This document shows positions 19,201 to 30,700 of a stretch of 64,000 nucleotides of DNA, piece after piece. The stretch comes from Streptomyces olivaceus (GTDB lineage: Bacteria > Actinomycetota > Actinomycetes > Streptomycetales > Streptomycetaceae): positions 62,001 to 126,000 of the forward strand of contig NZ_JOFH01000027.1 in assembly GCF_000721235.1 (NCBI RefSeq), read 5' to 3'. Positions within the stretch are counted from its first letter, which is position 1, and the number at the start of each line of letters is the position of its first letter. A program made the position numbers and the translations under genes. The notes below the pieces were generated by a model that did not search any database, had not been told where the DNA came from, and saw only the letters and a program-made list of their open reading frames with translations.

Positions 19201-19386
19201 CGCCTGCGCACCCCGTTCACCGTCACCGGGGCCGCGCGCACCACCTACCTGGGCCGCGACCCGCGCGACCTCGCCGCCGAGCCGGACGGCGCCGTTCCGG
19301 TCGACCTCCCGGCGCTCGGCACGGCGGCCGTCGTGCTGCGCCTGGACCCGCCCACCGCCGTGGGCACGCCGGCGAGCGGCGCCTGA
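16222..19386 (+). CDS. GH38 alpha-mannosidase, cytoplasmic
   Basis: A retaining metal-dependent alpha-mannosidase of 1054 residues that would remove alpha-1,2/1,3-linked mannose from imported oligosaccharides. The N-terminal half carries the metal-binding QHSHLDIGYTD (H140, H142, D144), RFRWAVEG (residues 180-187) and MQTDVPGQVVGL (nucleophile candidate D259). The C-terminal beta-rich domains contain HSSK-like segments (NHQSSKTV) and a conserved NNIWDTNFPA motif. No signal peptide is present. AAAGGA precedes ATG 16222. It is the last gene of the right arm and converges with the ABC exporter operon at 19418. Confidence 0.88.
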   Translation: MPKPPLTRPSWWDSDIARDLLKERVATTAGLGGLRVRLSGEPLLRHDGRGGLLQSVRLRVSRPDGARPAPRVTTARVTTGGGTPVHSEILPGPDGDIRLLVPEVDAPTPLLIELPELEEGTRLPFEAHPQRHWTLHLVQHSHLDIGYTDPQGRVMAESRAYLDSLLELCRDTDDWPDPARFRWAVEGFHSFQDWRANRPARQVENLLDRVREGRVELTAMPFNLHTETCSTDELHELMRPMTELRERHGIDITTAMQTDVPGQVVGLPDVLTDHGIRYLSVAHNWAGRAVPHLVGGEHLPRLFRWQAPSGNSVLVWRTDTPHGLAYMEGSILGFDESYDHVDDLLPAYLSALARFPYPHQGRGIPGFPALDLPDTADPYPWDVLHLRVLGKFADNGPPRRIISDTVRRWNEQWAYPQLRASRNQDFFEDAENRVGDRLETYRGDWSDWWVDGVGAGAVPLAATRRGQAALAEAQTVAGYAHLMGVPGSTAVTAGAPDVYRSASLFNEHTWGAGDPWTHGEHGHGSGEQQWHWKYSQAVRAHDGAETLLDAASALLGEAFAPADDAAASFHVVNTCSWPRTETARLFLPESTVALGTAVEVRDARTGAALPFLPEAQSNDRHRAAGRFLNVPVTDVPACGTVRLDVVTVAEPAEARGEEAAGAPAAAATVLENDRLRVTVDLREACVSSVVDKATGREMVRQDAVVGLNGYVYDEYATAGAFNHQSSKTVADGSMHLLASRSTAPPAALVDRTADATGQTLVYECAPAGTRRLRVRLHLPHGAARLDIENRIDKTATLTKESAFFAFPFALDHPVVHTEATGGVLGTDRETVPGSATHMRAIRRWIGLSDGTHHAALATADAPLVQLGGIAIPYVPYPQSLPQDEPATVFSWVHNNIWDTNFPAQQGFDHVFRYSVGFAAGEEDVAVHAQRVAAVTSHPLVPVRARAAAGARPTAQTRFLTLDDPRVRLVGVTVPGDGQLLVRLQSVADTPVTCRLRTPFTVTGAARTTYLGRDPRDLAAEPDGAVPVDLPALGTAAVVLRLDPPTAVGTPASGA

Positions 19387-19417
19387 CTCCCCGCCGCCGT
19401 GCGCTGCCGCCGCGTCC

Positions 19418-20248
19418 TCAGCCCCGGGCGATGCGGCGGTAGCGGCTGACGGCCAGGGGCATGAAGACGGCGATGATGGCGAACGCGCACAGCAGCGCGT
19501 ACACCGTCGCGTGCTGGACCGGCCAGGAGTCGGGCGGGACGACGGCCGGCGGTGCCTCGTTGCCGAAGAGCGAGCGGGCCGCCGTGGCGGTCGCCGAGAC
19601 CGGGTTCCACTCGGCGACCACGCGCAGCGGACCGGGCATCGTCGCCACGGAGACGAAGGCGCCCGAGACGAAGGTGACCGGGAAGAGCCAGATGAGCCCG
19701 GCGCTCTGGGCGACCTCGACGCTGCGGGCCACCAGGCCGATCGTCGCCCCGACCCACGACATGGCGAAGGCGAAGAGCAGGACCAGGCCGTAGGCGGCCA
19801 CGGCGTCCAGCACCGGACCCTGCACGCGCCAGCCGACCAGGAGCCCGCACAGCGAGGTGACGACCAGCGTGACCGCGCTCATGGTGAGGTCGGACAGGGT
19901 GCGGCCGAGGATCACCGAACCGCGCGGCATCGGCAGCGCCCGGAAGCGGTCGACCATGCCCTTGTCCATGTCCGCGGCGAGCCCGATCGCGGTGAACGAG
20001 GCGTTGAAGGTGACCGCCTGCGCGAAGATCCCGCCCATCAGGAACGAGCGGTACTCCGCGCCGCCGAGGCTGCCGCCGAAGACGTAGGCGAGCAGCAGGA
20101 CGAACATCAGCGGCTGGACGAGCGCGGCGACGACGGCTCCCGGCGTGCGGCGCAGGTTGAGGAGGTTGCGCCCGGCGATCAGCAGCCCGTCGCGCAGGGT
20201 GCCGAACGGTCCGCCCCGCCTGAGCGGGGTCAGGTTCACGGTCGCCAT
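19418..20248 (-). CDS. ABC-2 type exporter permease (DrrB-like)
   Basis: The membrane half of an ABC exporter, 276 residues with six transmembrane segments. It starts with a hydrophilic tail, then GRNLLNLRRTPGAVVAALVQP, the characteristic DrrB/ABC-2 entry segment, and ends with a short Arg-rich tail. The start overlaps the ATPase gene end by 13 bases. It is the last gene of the operon NRPS-mbtH-ATPase-permease and is likely to export the NRPS product or give self-resistance to it. Confidence 0.86.
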   Translation of the reverse strand: MATVNLTPLRRGGPFGTLRDGLLIAGRNLLNLRRTPGAVVAALVQPLMFVLLLAYVFGGSLGGAEYRSFLMGGIFAQAVTFNASFTAIGLAADMDKGMVDRFRALPMPRGSVILGRTLSDLTMSAVTLVVTSLCGLLVGWRVQGPVLDAVAAYGLVLLFAFAMSWVGATIGLVARSVEVAQSAGLIWLFPVTFVSGAFVSVATMPGPLRVVAEWNPVSATATAARSLFGNEAPPAVVPPDSWPVQHATVYALLCAFAIIAVFMPLAVSRYRRIARG

Positions 20249-21393
20249 GCGTGGGCCCCCTTCCCGCCCCGGGAACGGCGCCGGGCGCCTCCGGCGGGGC
20301 CGTCCCCGCCGGGCTCCCCGCCCCGCGCCGGGGGCGGTCCGGACGCCTCGGCGCCCGCCTCCGCGCCGTGCGGACGGGGCTTGCCGGTCAGGGCGAGGAA
20401 CACGTCGTCGAGGGTGGGCGGTGCCAGCGACACGTCCCGTACGGCGAGCCCGGCCGCCGCCAGCTCGGCGAGGGCGTACCGCAGTGCCGACGCGCCGTGG
20501 TCGGTGGCCACCGAGACCCGGCCGGTACGCGGGTCCACCTCCGGCCGGTACGGGCCCAGCGACGCCAGGACTCCGGCGACCGCCCCGGTGGTCCCAGGCA
20601 CGGCCGCGTGGACCGTGACGCGTTCTCCGCCGACGGTCGCCTTCAGCTCGCTCGCGGTGCCGTTCGCGATGACGCGGCCGTGGTCGATGACCGCGATGGA
20701 GTCCGCGAGCTGGTCGGCCTCCTCCAGGTACTGGGTGGTGAGCAGGACGGTGGTGCCGTCCGCCACCAGGTCCTGCACGGCCTGCCAGGTGTCGGCCCGG
20801 CCCCTCGGGTCGAGACCGGTGGTGGGCTCGTCCAGGAAGACCACGGCGGGCCGCACGGTCAGGGCGCCCGCCAGGTCCAGGCGGCGGCGCATACCGCCGG
20901 AGAAACCCCCGCTGGGCCGGTCGGCCGCGTCGGTGAGCGCGAACCGGTCGAGCAGCTCGCCGGTGCGGCGCCGGGCCGCCCCGCGGCTCATGCCGTACAG
21001 CCGGGCGACGAGCTGGAGGTTCTCCCGCGCGGTCAGCCGCTCGTCGACGGCGGCGTACTGGCCGGACAGGCCGATGCGGGCCCGTACGGCCTCCGGCGCG
21101 TCGCGGACGTCGTGCCCGGCGACCGTGGCCCGGCCGCCGTCCGGGCGCAGCAGCGTGGTCAGGACGCGCACCGTGGTGGTCTTGCCCGCGCCGTTGGGGC
21201 CGAGCAGGCCGAGGACGCTGCCCGCCGGGGCCCGCAGGTCGACGCCCGCGAGCGCCCGGCGGTCGCCGAAGCTCCGGGTGAGGCCCTCGGCCACGATCGC
21301 GTCCTGCCGCCCGGCGGGCACCGGGCCCGCGTCCCCCAGCGGGGGCAGGGGCTGCCGGAGCGGCGGGAGGACGTCGGTGCCGGGTGCGCTCAT
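20236..21393 (-). CDS. ABC exporter ATP-binding protein (DrrA-like)
   Basis: The ATPase partner of the DrrB-like permease, 385 residues. Walker A ([15 protein letters not shown]), the signature [14 protein letters not shown], Walker B ([13 protein letters not shown]) and the H-loop substitute ([11 protein letters not shown]) are all present. The C-terminal 100 residues include the DrrA-type extension ([16 protein letters not shown]) followed by a disordered Gly/Ala-rich tail. ATG 21393 overlaps the mbtH stop by four bases. DrrAB systems export antibiotics such as daunorubicin; here it is tied by operon structure to the NRPS. Confidence 0.88.
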   Translation of the reverse strand: MSAPGTDVLPPLRQPLPPLGDAGPVPAGRQDAIVAEGLTRSFGDRRALAGVDLRAPAGSVLGLLGPNGAGKTTTVRVLTTLLRPDGGRATVAGHDVRDAPEAVRARIGLSGQYAAVDERLTARENLQLVARLYGMSRGAARRRTGELLDRFALTDAADRPSGGFSGGMRRRLDLAGALTVRPAVVFLDEPTTGLDPRGRADTWQAVQDLVADGTTVLLTTQYLEEADQLADSIAVIDHGRVIANGTASELKATVGGERVTVHAAVPGTTGAVAGVLASLGPYRPEVDPRTGRVSVATDHGASALRYALAELAAAGLAVRDVSLAPPTLDDVFLALTGKPRPHGAEAGAEASGPPPARGGEPGGDGPAGGARRRSRGGKGAHAWRP

Positions 21394-21623
21394 CGGGCGG
21401 CCAGCGCGCTGCGCGGGGTGAGGTCCGTCCAGTGGGCGTCGACGTAGGCGATGCACGCCTCGCGCGAAACGGGGCCGTGGACCGCCTGCCAGCCCGCGGG
21501 GACGTCGGCGAACTCCGGCCACAGGGAGTGCTGCCCCTCGTCGTTGACCAGGACGCGGTGCTGGACGGCCGGGTTGTCGAACGGGTTGGTCGTGGTGAGG
21601 TTGGTGGTGGCGGAGGTGGTCAT
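21390..21623 (-). CDS. MbtH-family NRPS accessory protein
   Basis: A 77-residue partner that binds NRPS adenylation domains and is needed for their folding or activity. Family hallmarks are [32 protein letters not shown] and the second conserved Trp in [16 protein letters not shown] 21623 is preceded by CAGGAGAG at normal spacing. It lies 86 bases downstream of the NRPS and overlaps the exporter ATPase by four bases, so it is co-transcribed with both. Confidence 0.93.
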   Translation of the reverse strand: MTTSATTNLTTTNPFDNPAVQHRVLVNDEGQHSLWPEFADVPAGWQAVHGPVSREACIAYVDAHWTDLTPRSALAAR

Positions 21624-21709
21624 GGTGGGGTCGCTCTCCTGATTCGGTGGGCGTTCTCGTAGCGGTATCGGGCAGGTGGTCTCGTGCCGGCGGTCCCGGG
21701 GCGGCCGGG

Positions 21710-24700
21710 TCACGTGGCGCGCAGCGCCGCGTCCAGGACGGGCCCGACCACGGCGCGGGCGTCGGGGCGGAGCATCTGGGCGTGTCCGCACGGCACGTCG
21801 TGCACCACGAGGGCGCCGTCGACGTACGGGTCCCACAGCGGGGGGACGAGGCCGCTCGCCGGGTCCTCCTCGGTGGCGCGGAAGAAGAGCACGTCACCGC
21901 GGAACGTCCTCGGGACGTGCCGGCGCATGAGCCGGGCCTGGTCGGCGAAGTTGCCGACCATGGTCTCGATGGCGGCCGGCTCCAGCGCGCCCAGCGGGCT
22001 GCCGCTCTCGCGCAGCGCGTCCCGCACGACCGCCGCGTCCAGGGGCGCGTCGGCGTCCCACGCGGACAGGTCGACGCCGAGGGCGGTCAGCAGGGCGCGG
22101 AAGACGACGTCGTGTCCGGCGTCCTCCAGACCGTCGGCGGGCGGTACGGGGAAGGCGTCCATGATGCTCAGCAGCGCGACCTCCTCGCCCGCCTCCTGGA
22201 GCCGCACGGCGATCTCCTGGACGACGTTGCCGCCGAAGGACCAGCCGAGCAGCCGGTAGGGCCCGTGCGGCTGCACCGTGCGCAGCTGGTCGACGTAGTA
22301 CGCGGCCATCGCCTCGATGCTGTCGGGGAAGTGCTCCGTGCCGTCCAGGTTGGGCGTCTGGAGCCCGTACACCGGCCGGTCGGCGACGTGCTGGAGCAGG
22401 CCCGCGTAGGGCCAGGCCAGGCCGCCGGCGGGGTGGACGCAGAACAGCGGCGGGAGGCTGCCGCCCGAACGCAGCGGCAGCAGGCAGGCCAGGTCCGCGC
22501 CGGGCCCCGCCCCGGTGCCCGCCTCCGCCTCGCGCGCCGTGAGCGCGGCCGCGAGGCCGGCCGGGGTCGGCGCCTCGAACAGCTCCCTGATGCCCAGCTC
22601 GACCCCGGTGGCCTCCCGGACCCGGGCCAGCAGGCGCGCGGCCAGCAGGGAGTGGCCGCCGAGAGTGAAGAAGTCGTCGTCGGACCAGCACCGTTCGACG
22701 TCCAGCGTCTCCGCGAACAGGGCGCACAGCAGGTCCTCGCGCGGCCCGGACGGGGCCCGCCCCGCCGCGTGGGCGAGGTGCTCCCCGCGCGGCGCCGGGA
22801 GGGCGCCCGCGTCGAGCTTGCCGCTCGCGGTGAGCGGCAGCGCGTCGAGGACGACGAAGGCGGCGGGGACCATGTACCCCGGCAGCTCCGCCGCGAGAGC
22901 CGCGCGCAGCGCGTCACGGTCCGGGGCGGCGGGCCCGCCGGACGCCCCCGGGCCGTCGCCGGGCACCACGTAGGCCACCAGCTGCTCCGTGCCGTGGGCG
23001 GCCCCGGAGCCGACCGGGCGCAGGGCCACGGCCGCGCGCCGGACGCCGGGCTGCGCCTCCAGCGCGGTGACGATCTCCCCGGGCTCCACCCGGAAGCCGC
23101 GCACCTTCACCTGGCCGTCGGCCCGGCCGCGGAACTCCAGCCGGCCGTCCGCGGTACGGCGGACGAGGTCCCCGGTGCGGTACATCCGCCCGCCCGGCGG
23201 CCCGAACGGGTCCGGCACGAAGCGCGCGGCGGTCTCCGCGGGCCGCCCCAGGTAGCCGCGGGCCAGGCTCGCGCCCGCCAGGTACAGCTCGCCGGTGGTG
23301 TTCGGCGCGGCCGGGCGCAGCAGGCGGTCCAGGACGTAGCAGCTCGTCCCGGCGACGGGCTCGCCCAGCTCGGGCCGGTCACCGCGGTCCAGCCGCGCGT
23401 ACAGGGTGTCGACGGTGGCCTCCGTGGGCCCGTACAGGTTCCACACGGTGAGGCCGGGCACCTCGCGCAGCCGCCGCCACAGGCCGGGCGGCACGTCCTC
23501 GCCGCCCAGGGCGAGGACGGCCGGCCGGTGCCCCGGCGAACCCTCCGCGCACAGCCCCGCGTCCAGCAGGGCCGCCGCGTGGCTCGGCGTGGTCTCCAGC
23601 ACGTCGACGCGCTCCTCGCGCACCGCCCGGACGAGGGCCGCCGGGTCGCGGCGGGTGTCGTTGTCGACGACGAGCAGTTCGTGCCCGTCGAGCATCCACA
23701 GCACCGGGTCCCAGGCGGCGTCGAAGGACAGCGACGCGGTCAGCGCCACCCGCAGCCGGTGCCGGCCGGTCGCCGCCCGGGCGGGGTCGAACAGCGTGCG
23801 CCGGTGGTGCTCCGCCAGCTGCGCCAGCGACCGGTGCTCGACGACGACGCCCTTGGGGCGCCCGGTGGAGCCGGAGGTGTGCACGACGTAGGCCGCGTCG
23901 CGGGGACCGGGGGCGGCGCCGTCCGGGAACTCGGCGGGCAGGGCGGCCAGTTCGGCCCAGGTGCCGGGGGAGTCGAGGAGCACGGTCTGCCAGGGCCCGT
24001 CGGGGATCCGGTCGGCGGTCGCCGCGGTCGCCAGCACCACGGCGGGGCGCGCGTCCGACAGTACGGCGGCCACCCGCGCCGGGGGCAGGGCGTCGTCCAG
24101 CGGGGCGTACGCACCGCCCGCGGCGAGCACCCCGAGCAGCGCGGTCAGGGAGCCGGTGGAGCGCGGCAGCAGCACGGCCACCGTCCGGTCCGCGGCCACC
24201 CCGCGGCCGCGCAGCAGGTGGGCCAGGCGGGCGCCGTCCCGGGCGAGTTCGGCGAAGGACAGCGCCTGGGCCCCGCAGCGCACCGCGATGTCGCTGCTGC
24301 GCGCCGCCGCGGCGGTGGCCGCGAAGCCCGCGACCACCGTCGGGTGCCGCGGGGCGGCCTGCGGGCCGTTCCCGTGGCCGAGGGGCCCGGCGAGCCGGGA
24401 CGCGTCGAGCGGGTCGTGCCGGGACAGCGGGCTGTCCGGGTCCGCCACCACGAGCCGGAGCAGCCTGACGAAGGAGTCGGCCAGGCCCTGGGCCGTCGCC
24501 GTGTCGAACAGGTCGCGGGCGAACTCCAGTTGCCCGGTCAGCTCCCCGTCGCCGGACTGCTCGGAGAAGCTGAACGACAGGTCGAACTTGGCCGCGTCCG
24601 TGTCCACGCCCCGTACCTCGGCGTGGAGTCCGGGCAGGTCGAGCGCGGGGCGGCCGGCGTTGTTGAGGGAGAGCATGACCTGGAACAGCGGGTGCCGGGC

Positions 24701-27700
24701 CGGCGAGCGCGGCGGCGCCAGGTGCTCCACGAGCGACTCGAACGGCAGGTCCTGGTGCGCGTACGCGGCCAGGTCCGTCTCCCGGGCCCGCTCCAGCAGC
24801 GCGCGGAAGTCCGGGTCGCCGTCGGTGCGCACCCGCAGGGCCAGGGTGTTGACGAAGAAGCCCACCAGTCCCGCGAGCGCCTCGTCGGTGCGCCCGGCGA
24901 CCGGACTGCCGACGACGACGTCGTCCCCGGCGCCGTACCGGTCCAGGAGCGCGGCGAGCACGGCGTGCAGCGCCATGAAGGTGCTGGCGCCCTCGCGCCG
25001 GGCCAGTTCCGCGAGCCTGCGTCCGTCGCTGCCGGACAGCGGGAGCGGGACGCTGCCGCCGAGGCCGGAGCCGGCGTCCGGGCGGAGCCGGTCGGCGGGC
25101 AGCGCGGTCTCGGTCGGAGCGTCCGCCAACGCGCCTCGCCAGTAGGCGAGTTGCCGTGCGTACACGCTGTCGGGATCGTCGTGGCCGCCGAGCAGGTCGC
25201 GCTGCCAGAGGGCGTAGTCGGCGTACTGCACCGGCAGTGGCGTCCAGTCGGGGGCGCGGCCCGCGACCCGGGCGGCGTACGCGGCGGCGAGGTCCTGCGC
25301 CAGCGGCCCCATCGACCAGCCGTCGGCCGCGATGTGATGCACCGTCAGCAGCAGCACGTGCTCGTCGGCCCCGGTGCGCAGCAGCTCGGCGCGCAACGGC
25401 AGGTCGCCGCCGAGGTCGAAGCCCGCCCGGGCCGCCTCGCGCAGCAACCCCGCCACCTGGTCCGGGGTGCTGGGCGTCACGGTGAGCGCCGGGCGCGCCG
25501 CACCGGGCGACAGGACCCGCTGGACCGGCGTCCCGGACCGGTCCGCCGCCTCCCGGAAGACCGTCCGCAGGCTCTCGTGCCGGGCCTCCACGTCGCCGAG
25601 CGCGCCGTGCAGCGCCGCGACGTCGAGGCGCCCGCACAGGCTCACCGCCATGGGGAGGTTGTAGGAGGCGTCGTCGGGGCGCATCCGGTTGAGGAACCAC
25701 AGCCGGCGCTGGGCGAAGGACAGCGGCAGCTCCGCCGGCCGGTCGGCGCGGGCGTGCAGCGACGGACGGCCGTGCGCGGCGCCGTCGAGGTGCCGGGCGA
25801 GACCGGCCGGGGTCGGGTCCTCGAAGAGCGCGCGCACCGGTATCTCGGCGCCGAACGCGCTGCGCACGCGGTTGACGACGCGGGTGGCCAGCAGCGAGTG
25901 GCCGCCCAGGGCGAAGAAGTCCGCGTCCCGGCCGACGGAGTCCGTGCCCAGGCACTCGGCGAACAGCGCGCACAGGATCTCCTCCTGCGGGGTGCGCGGC
26001 CGCTCGCCCTGCTCCGCCAGGGCCGGCGCCGGGTCCGGGAGTCGCCCGAAGTCCGTCTTGCCGTGCGCGGTCAGCGGGATCTCCGGCACCAGCGCCAGGT
26101 GCGAGGGCGTCATGTACGCCGGGAGCCGGTCGCCGAGGAACGCGCGCAGCCCCGCGGGCGTCGGACGCGCGCAGGTCTCCGGAACGGCCCAGGCCACCAG
26201 CCTGCCGCCGCCCTCGGCCTGCCGGACGGTCACCACCGCCCGGCGCACGGCCGGGTGCGCGGTGAGCGCGGCCTCCACCTCGCCGGTCTCCACCCGGAAA
26301 CCGCGGACCTTGACCTGCGAGTCCGTGCGGCCGACGAAGACCAGCGAGTGGTCCGGGCGGCGCCGGACCAGGTCGCCGGTGCGGTACATCCGGCTGCCCG
26401 CGGGACCGTACGGGTCCGCGAGGAACCGGTCGGCGGTCAGTCCCGTCGCCCCGTCGTAGCCGCGGGCCACGCCGGCCCCGGCCAGGTACAGCTCACCCGT
26501 GACACCCGGCGGCGTCGGACCCAGCCGGGAGTCGAGGACCCGGGCCCGCATGCCGGTGACCGCGTGTCCGATGGCGGGCCCGGTACCGGCCGTGACCGGC
26601 GCGATCACGCTGTCCACGGTCGTCTCGGTCGGTCCGTACAGGTTCCACACGCTCACGCCGGACAGCTCCGCCAGCTCCCGCCACAGCTTCTCGTGCACCG
26701 GCTCACCGCCCAGGGCGACGACGCGCGGCCACGGCCTGCCGGGGGCGAACAGGCCGCACACGCGCAGCTGTTCGAGGAAGGACGGGGTCGTCTCCAGCAC
26801 GTCGATCCGCCGCTCGTGCAGTATCCGCACCAGCGCCTCGGGATCGTGGCGGCTCGCGTCGTCCACCAGGTGCAGCTCGTGCCCGGCGACCATCCACAGC
26901 AGCGGGTCCCAGGAGGCGTCGAAGGTCGCCGCCGCCGTCAGGGCCACCCGCAGGGGCCGGCCGTTGTTGGCGCGTTCGGCGGGTTCGATCAGGTGGCGTC
27001 CGTGGTGGCGCAGCAGGTTCGCGAGCGCGCGGTGCTCGACGACGACGCCCTTGGGCCGGCCGGTGGAGCCGGAGGTGTACAGGACGTAGGCGGGGTCGGC
27101 GCCCCGCGGCCCGTCTGCCGGCAGCGCCTCGGCCGCGGGGGCCGCGTCGGGCGCCTCGTCCAGGTACAGGGTGGGGGTGCGGGAGGCGGGCAGGGCCGCG
27201 GCGCGCTCCCGCTCGGTCAGCAGCAGCGCGGGGCGCGCGGACTCCAGGATCCGCGCGTTGCGCGCGGCCGGGTGCGCCGGGTCGAGCGGCACGTACACCG
27301 CCCCGGCCCGCAGCACCCCGAAGACGGCGGCGATCTGCCGTGCGGACCGCGGCAGCGCCACGGCGACGCGGTCACCGGGTCGGACCCCGGCCGCCGCCAG
27401 GAGCCGGGCGGTGTCCCGCAGCCCGGTCGCCAGCTCGCCGAACGACACCGTGCGCCGTCCCTCGGCCACCGCGGTGCGGTCCGGGGTGACCGCCGCCTGC
27501 GTCTCCAGCACGTCGCACACGCTGTGGACCAGCTCGTCCCCGCGCTCCGCGGAGTCGTCCCGCGCGCCCGTGTCGAGGGCCGCGAGGCGCTGGTCCTCCG
27601 TGAGCATGCCGAGGGCGCCCAGCCGGGCGTCGGGGGAGCGCAGGACCGAGCGCAGCAGCCGGACGAAGTGGCCGGCGAAGCGGCGTACGGTGCTCTCGTC

Positions 27701-30700
27701 GAACAGCTCGGCGCTGTACTCCACCTCGCCCGTCAGCCCGTCGGGCCGCCCGTGGGCGTCGTGGGTCTCCGTGAAGTCCCACGTCAGGTCGAACTTCGCC
27801 GTCGTCCGCCCGGACCGCAGCGGCTCCGCGTGCACACCGGGCAGGTCGAGCCGGGGGGCGGGGGTGTTGTTCAGGGCGAGCATCACCTGGAAGAGCGGGT
27901 GCCGCGAGAGCGACCGCGGCGGTGCCAGCGCCTCCACCAGCTGCTCGAACGGCAGGTCCTGCCGGCCGTAGGCGCTCAGGTCGGTCTCGCGGACCCGGTC
28001 CAGCAGCTCCCGGAAGGCGGGGTCGCCGCCGACGCCGACCCGCAGCACGAGGGTGTTGACGAAGAACCCGACGACGTCGTGGAACTCCTCCTCGTCGCGC
28101 CCGGCCACCGGCGTGCCGACGACGATGTCGTCCCCGCCGCCGAGGCGGTGCAGCAGGGTGGCGAGCACGCCGTGCAGGACCATGAACGGGCTGACGCCCG
28201 CCTCCCGCGCGAGCGCGCCGAGCGCCCGGTGGTCGGCCGCGTCCAGCCGCACCGGCACCCGCCCGCCGCGGGCCGTGGCGCGCTCCGGGCGCGGCCGGTC
28301 GTGGGGGAGCGGCAGCTCGGGCGGCAGGCCCTCCAGCGCCGCCCGGGAGGCCGCCAGCTGCCGTGCCGCGAGCGAGCCGGGGTCCTCCCGGTCGCCGAGG
28401 CGGGCGCGCTGCCGCAGGGCGTAGTCCGCGTACTGCGCGGGCAGCGGCTGCCACCGGGGCGCGTGCCCGCCGGTGCGGGCCCGGTAGGCCGCGCACAGGT
28501 CGTGCACCAGCGGGCCCATCGACCAGCCGTCGGTGACGATGTGATGCAGCGTCAGCAGAAGCAGGTACGAGCCGGGGCCGTCGCCCGCGGGCTCCGCGGT
28601 CGGGACCAGCACGGCGTGTACGGGGGGCCGCTCGGCGAGTTCGAAGCGGGGGGCCGGGACGTCCTCCGGGCGGCCGTCCGGCAGTACGGGTGCGGTGCGC
28701 AGCTCGACGCCGCAGTCGCCGGCCGGCAGCACGACCTGGTGCGGCCCCTCGGCGTCCTGCGGATAGACGGTCCGCAGGCTCTCGTGCCGTGCCAGCAGGT
28801 CGGAGAAGGCCGCCCGCAGGGCGGGTACGTCCAGGTCCCCGTCGAGCCGGACGGCGACGGGTATGTGGTAGCGGTCGCCGCCCTCGCCCATGTGCTCCAG
28901 GAGCCACAGCCGGTGCTGGGCCGCCGACAGCGGCAGCCGTGCGGGCCGCTCAGCGACGGCCCGGCCGCCCGGGGGGTCCTCGGGGCCCGCCGAGCGGCGG
29001 CCGGCGTCGACGCGCGCGGCGAGACCGGCGACGGTCGGCGCCTCGAAGAGCGCGCGCACCGGCAGCCGGACGCCGGTCCGCCCGGCGAGGTCGGCCAGCA
29101 GGCCGGTGGCCAGCAGCGAGTGGCCGCCCAGGGAGAAGAAGTCGTCGTCCCGGCCGACGTCGGCCAGACCGAGGAGGTCCGCCACCGCCGCGCACACCGC
29201 CCGCTCGGTGGCCGTGCGCGGCGGGCTCTTGGGACCCGTGGAGACGGCGGTGGCCCGGGGGAGGGCCGCGGTGTCCAGCTTCCCGTTCGGGGTGAGCGGG
29301 AGCCGGTCGGTGGCCGCGTACGCCGCGGGCACCATGTACGCCGGGAGCGAGGCCGCGAGGGCGTCGCGGACCCGGCGCCGGTCGCGGCGGACTCCGTCGC
29401 CCGCCTCGTCCGGGGTCGGCACCAGGTAGGCGGCCAGGGTCTCGTCGGCCGGACCGTCGGCGTGCAGCGCGACCGCCGCCTGCGCGATGCCGGGCAGGGC
29501 GGCGAGCGCGGCCTCGATCTCGCCGGTCTCGACCCGCTGGCCGCGGATCTTGATCTGGGTGTCGCTGCGGCCCGCGAACTCCAGCGAGCCGTTCTCGTGC
29601 CACCGTGCCAGGTCCCCGGTGCGGTACATGCGCGACCCGGGCTCCCCGAAGGGGTCCGCGAGGAAGCGGTCGGCGGTCGGCCCCGGCCGTCCGGTGTAGC
29701 CGCGGGCCACTCCTTCGCCCGCGAGGTACAGCTCACCGGTCGCCCCGTACGGCAGCAACCTCAGGGCGGTGTCCAGCAGGTAGGCGCGGGCGCCGCGGAC
29801 CGGGCGTCCGATGACCGGGTCCGTGCCGCGGACGCGGGCGGTGACCGCGTCGACCGTCGTCTCGGTCGGGCCGTAGAAGTTGTAGGCGAGCAGGCCCGGT
29901 TGCGAGGAGAGCCGCTGCCACAGCTCGTCACCGACCGGCTCGCCGCCCAGCGCGATCACCGTGGGACGGTGGACCGGCGCGCCGTCCGCGCCGTCTGCCG
30001 TGGGCGTCTCGGCGGTGAGGCCGGCGGCCAGCAACTGCCCGAGGAAGCTCGGGGTGGTCTCGATGACGTCGATGCGCTCGGCGCGCAGGAAGGCGACCAG
30101 CGCCTCCGGGTCACGGCGCGTGGTGTCGTCCGCGATGTGCAGGTGGTGGCCGCCCAGCATCCACAGCAGCGGGTCCCAGGAGGCGTCGAAGGAGGTGGAC
30201 GCGGTGAGCGCGACCCGCAGCCGCCGTCCCCCGGCCGACTCCGCGCTCGCGTGCGACTCCCGGCGGTGGTGGGCCAGCAGATTGCTGATCGACCGGTGCT
30301 CGACCAGCACACCCTTGGGGCGGCCCGTCGAACCGGACGTGTAGAAGAGATACGCGGCGTCCTCGGCACGCGGCACGTCGAACGGCGCGCCCGGCGCGGT
30401 GGTGCCGGACCGCGACAGGCTCCGTACGGCGGTGCCGGCGGGAGCCATGCCGGCGACCGGGCCGCCGGGCGCGCAGAGCAGGACCACCGGGGCCGCGTCG
30501 GCCAGCAGATGGGCGATGCGCTCGGCCGGGTACGTGACGTCCACCGGCAGGTAGACCGCGCCGCTGCGCAGCACCGCGAGCGGGGCGACCACGGTGTCGA
30601 CCGAGCGGGGCAGCGCGACGGCCACCGTCGTGCCGGGCCCCGCGCCGTCGGCCCGCAGCGCCGAGGCGGCGGCGTCGACCGCCCGGTCCAGCTCGGCGAA

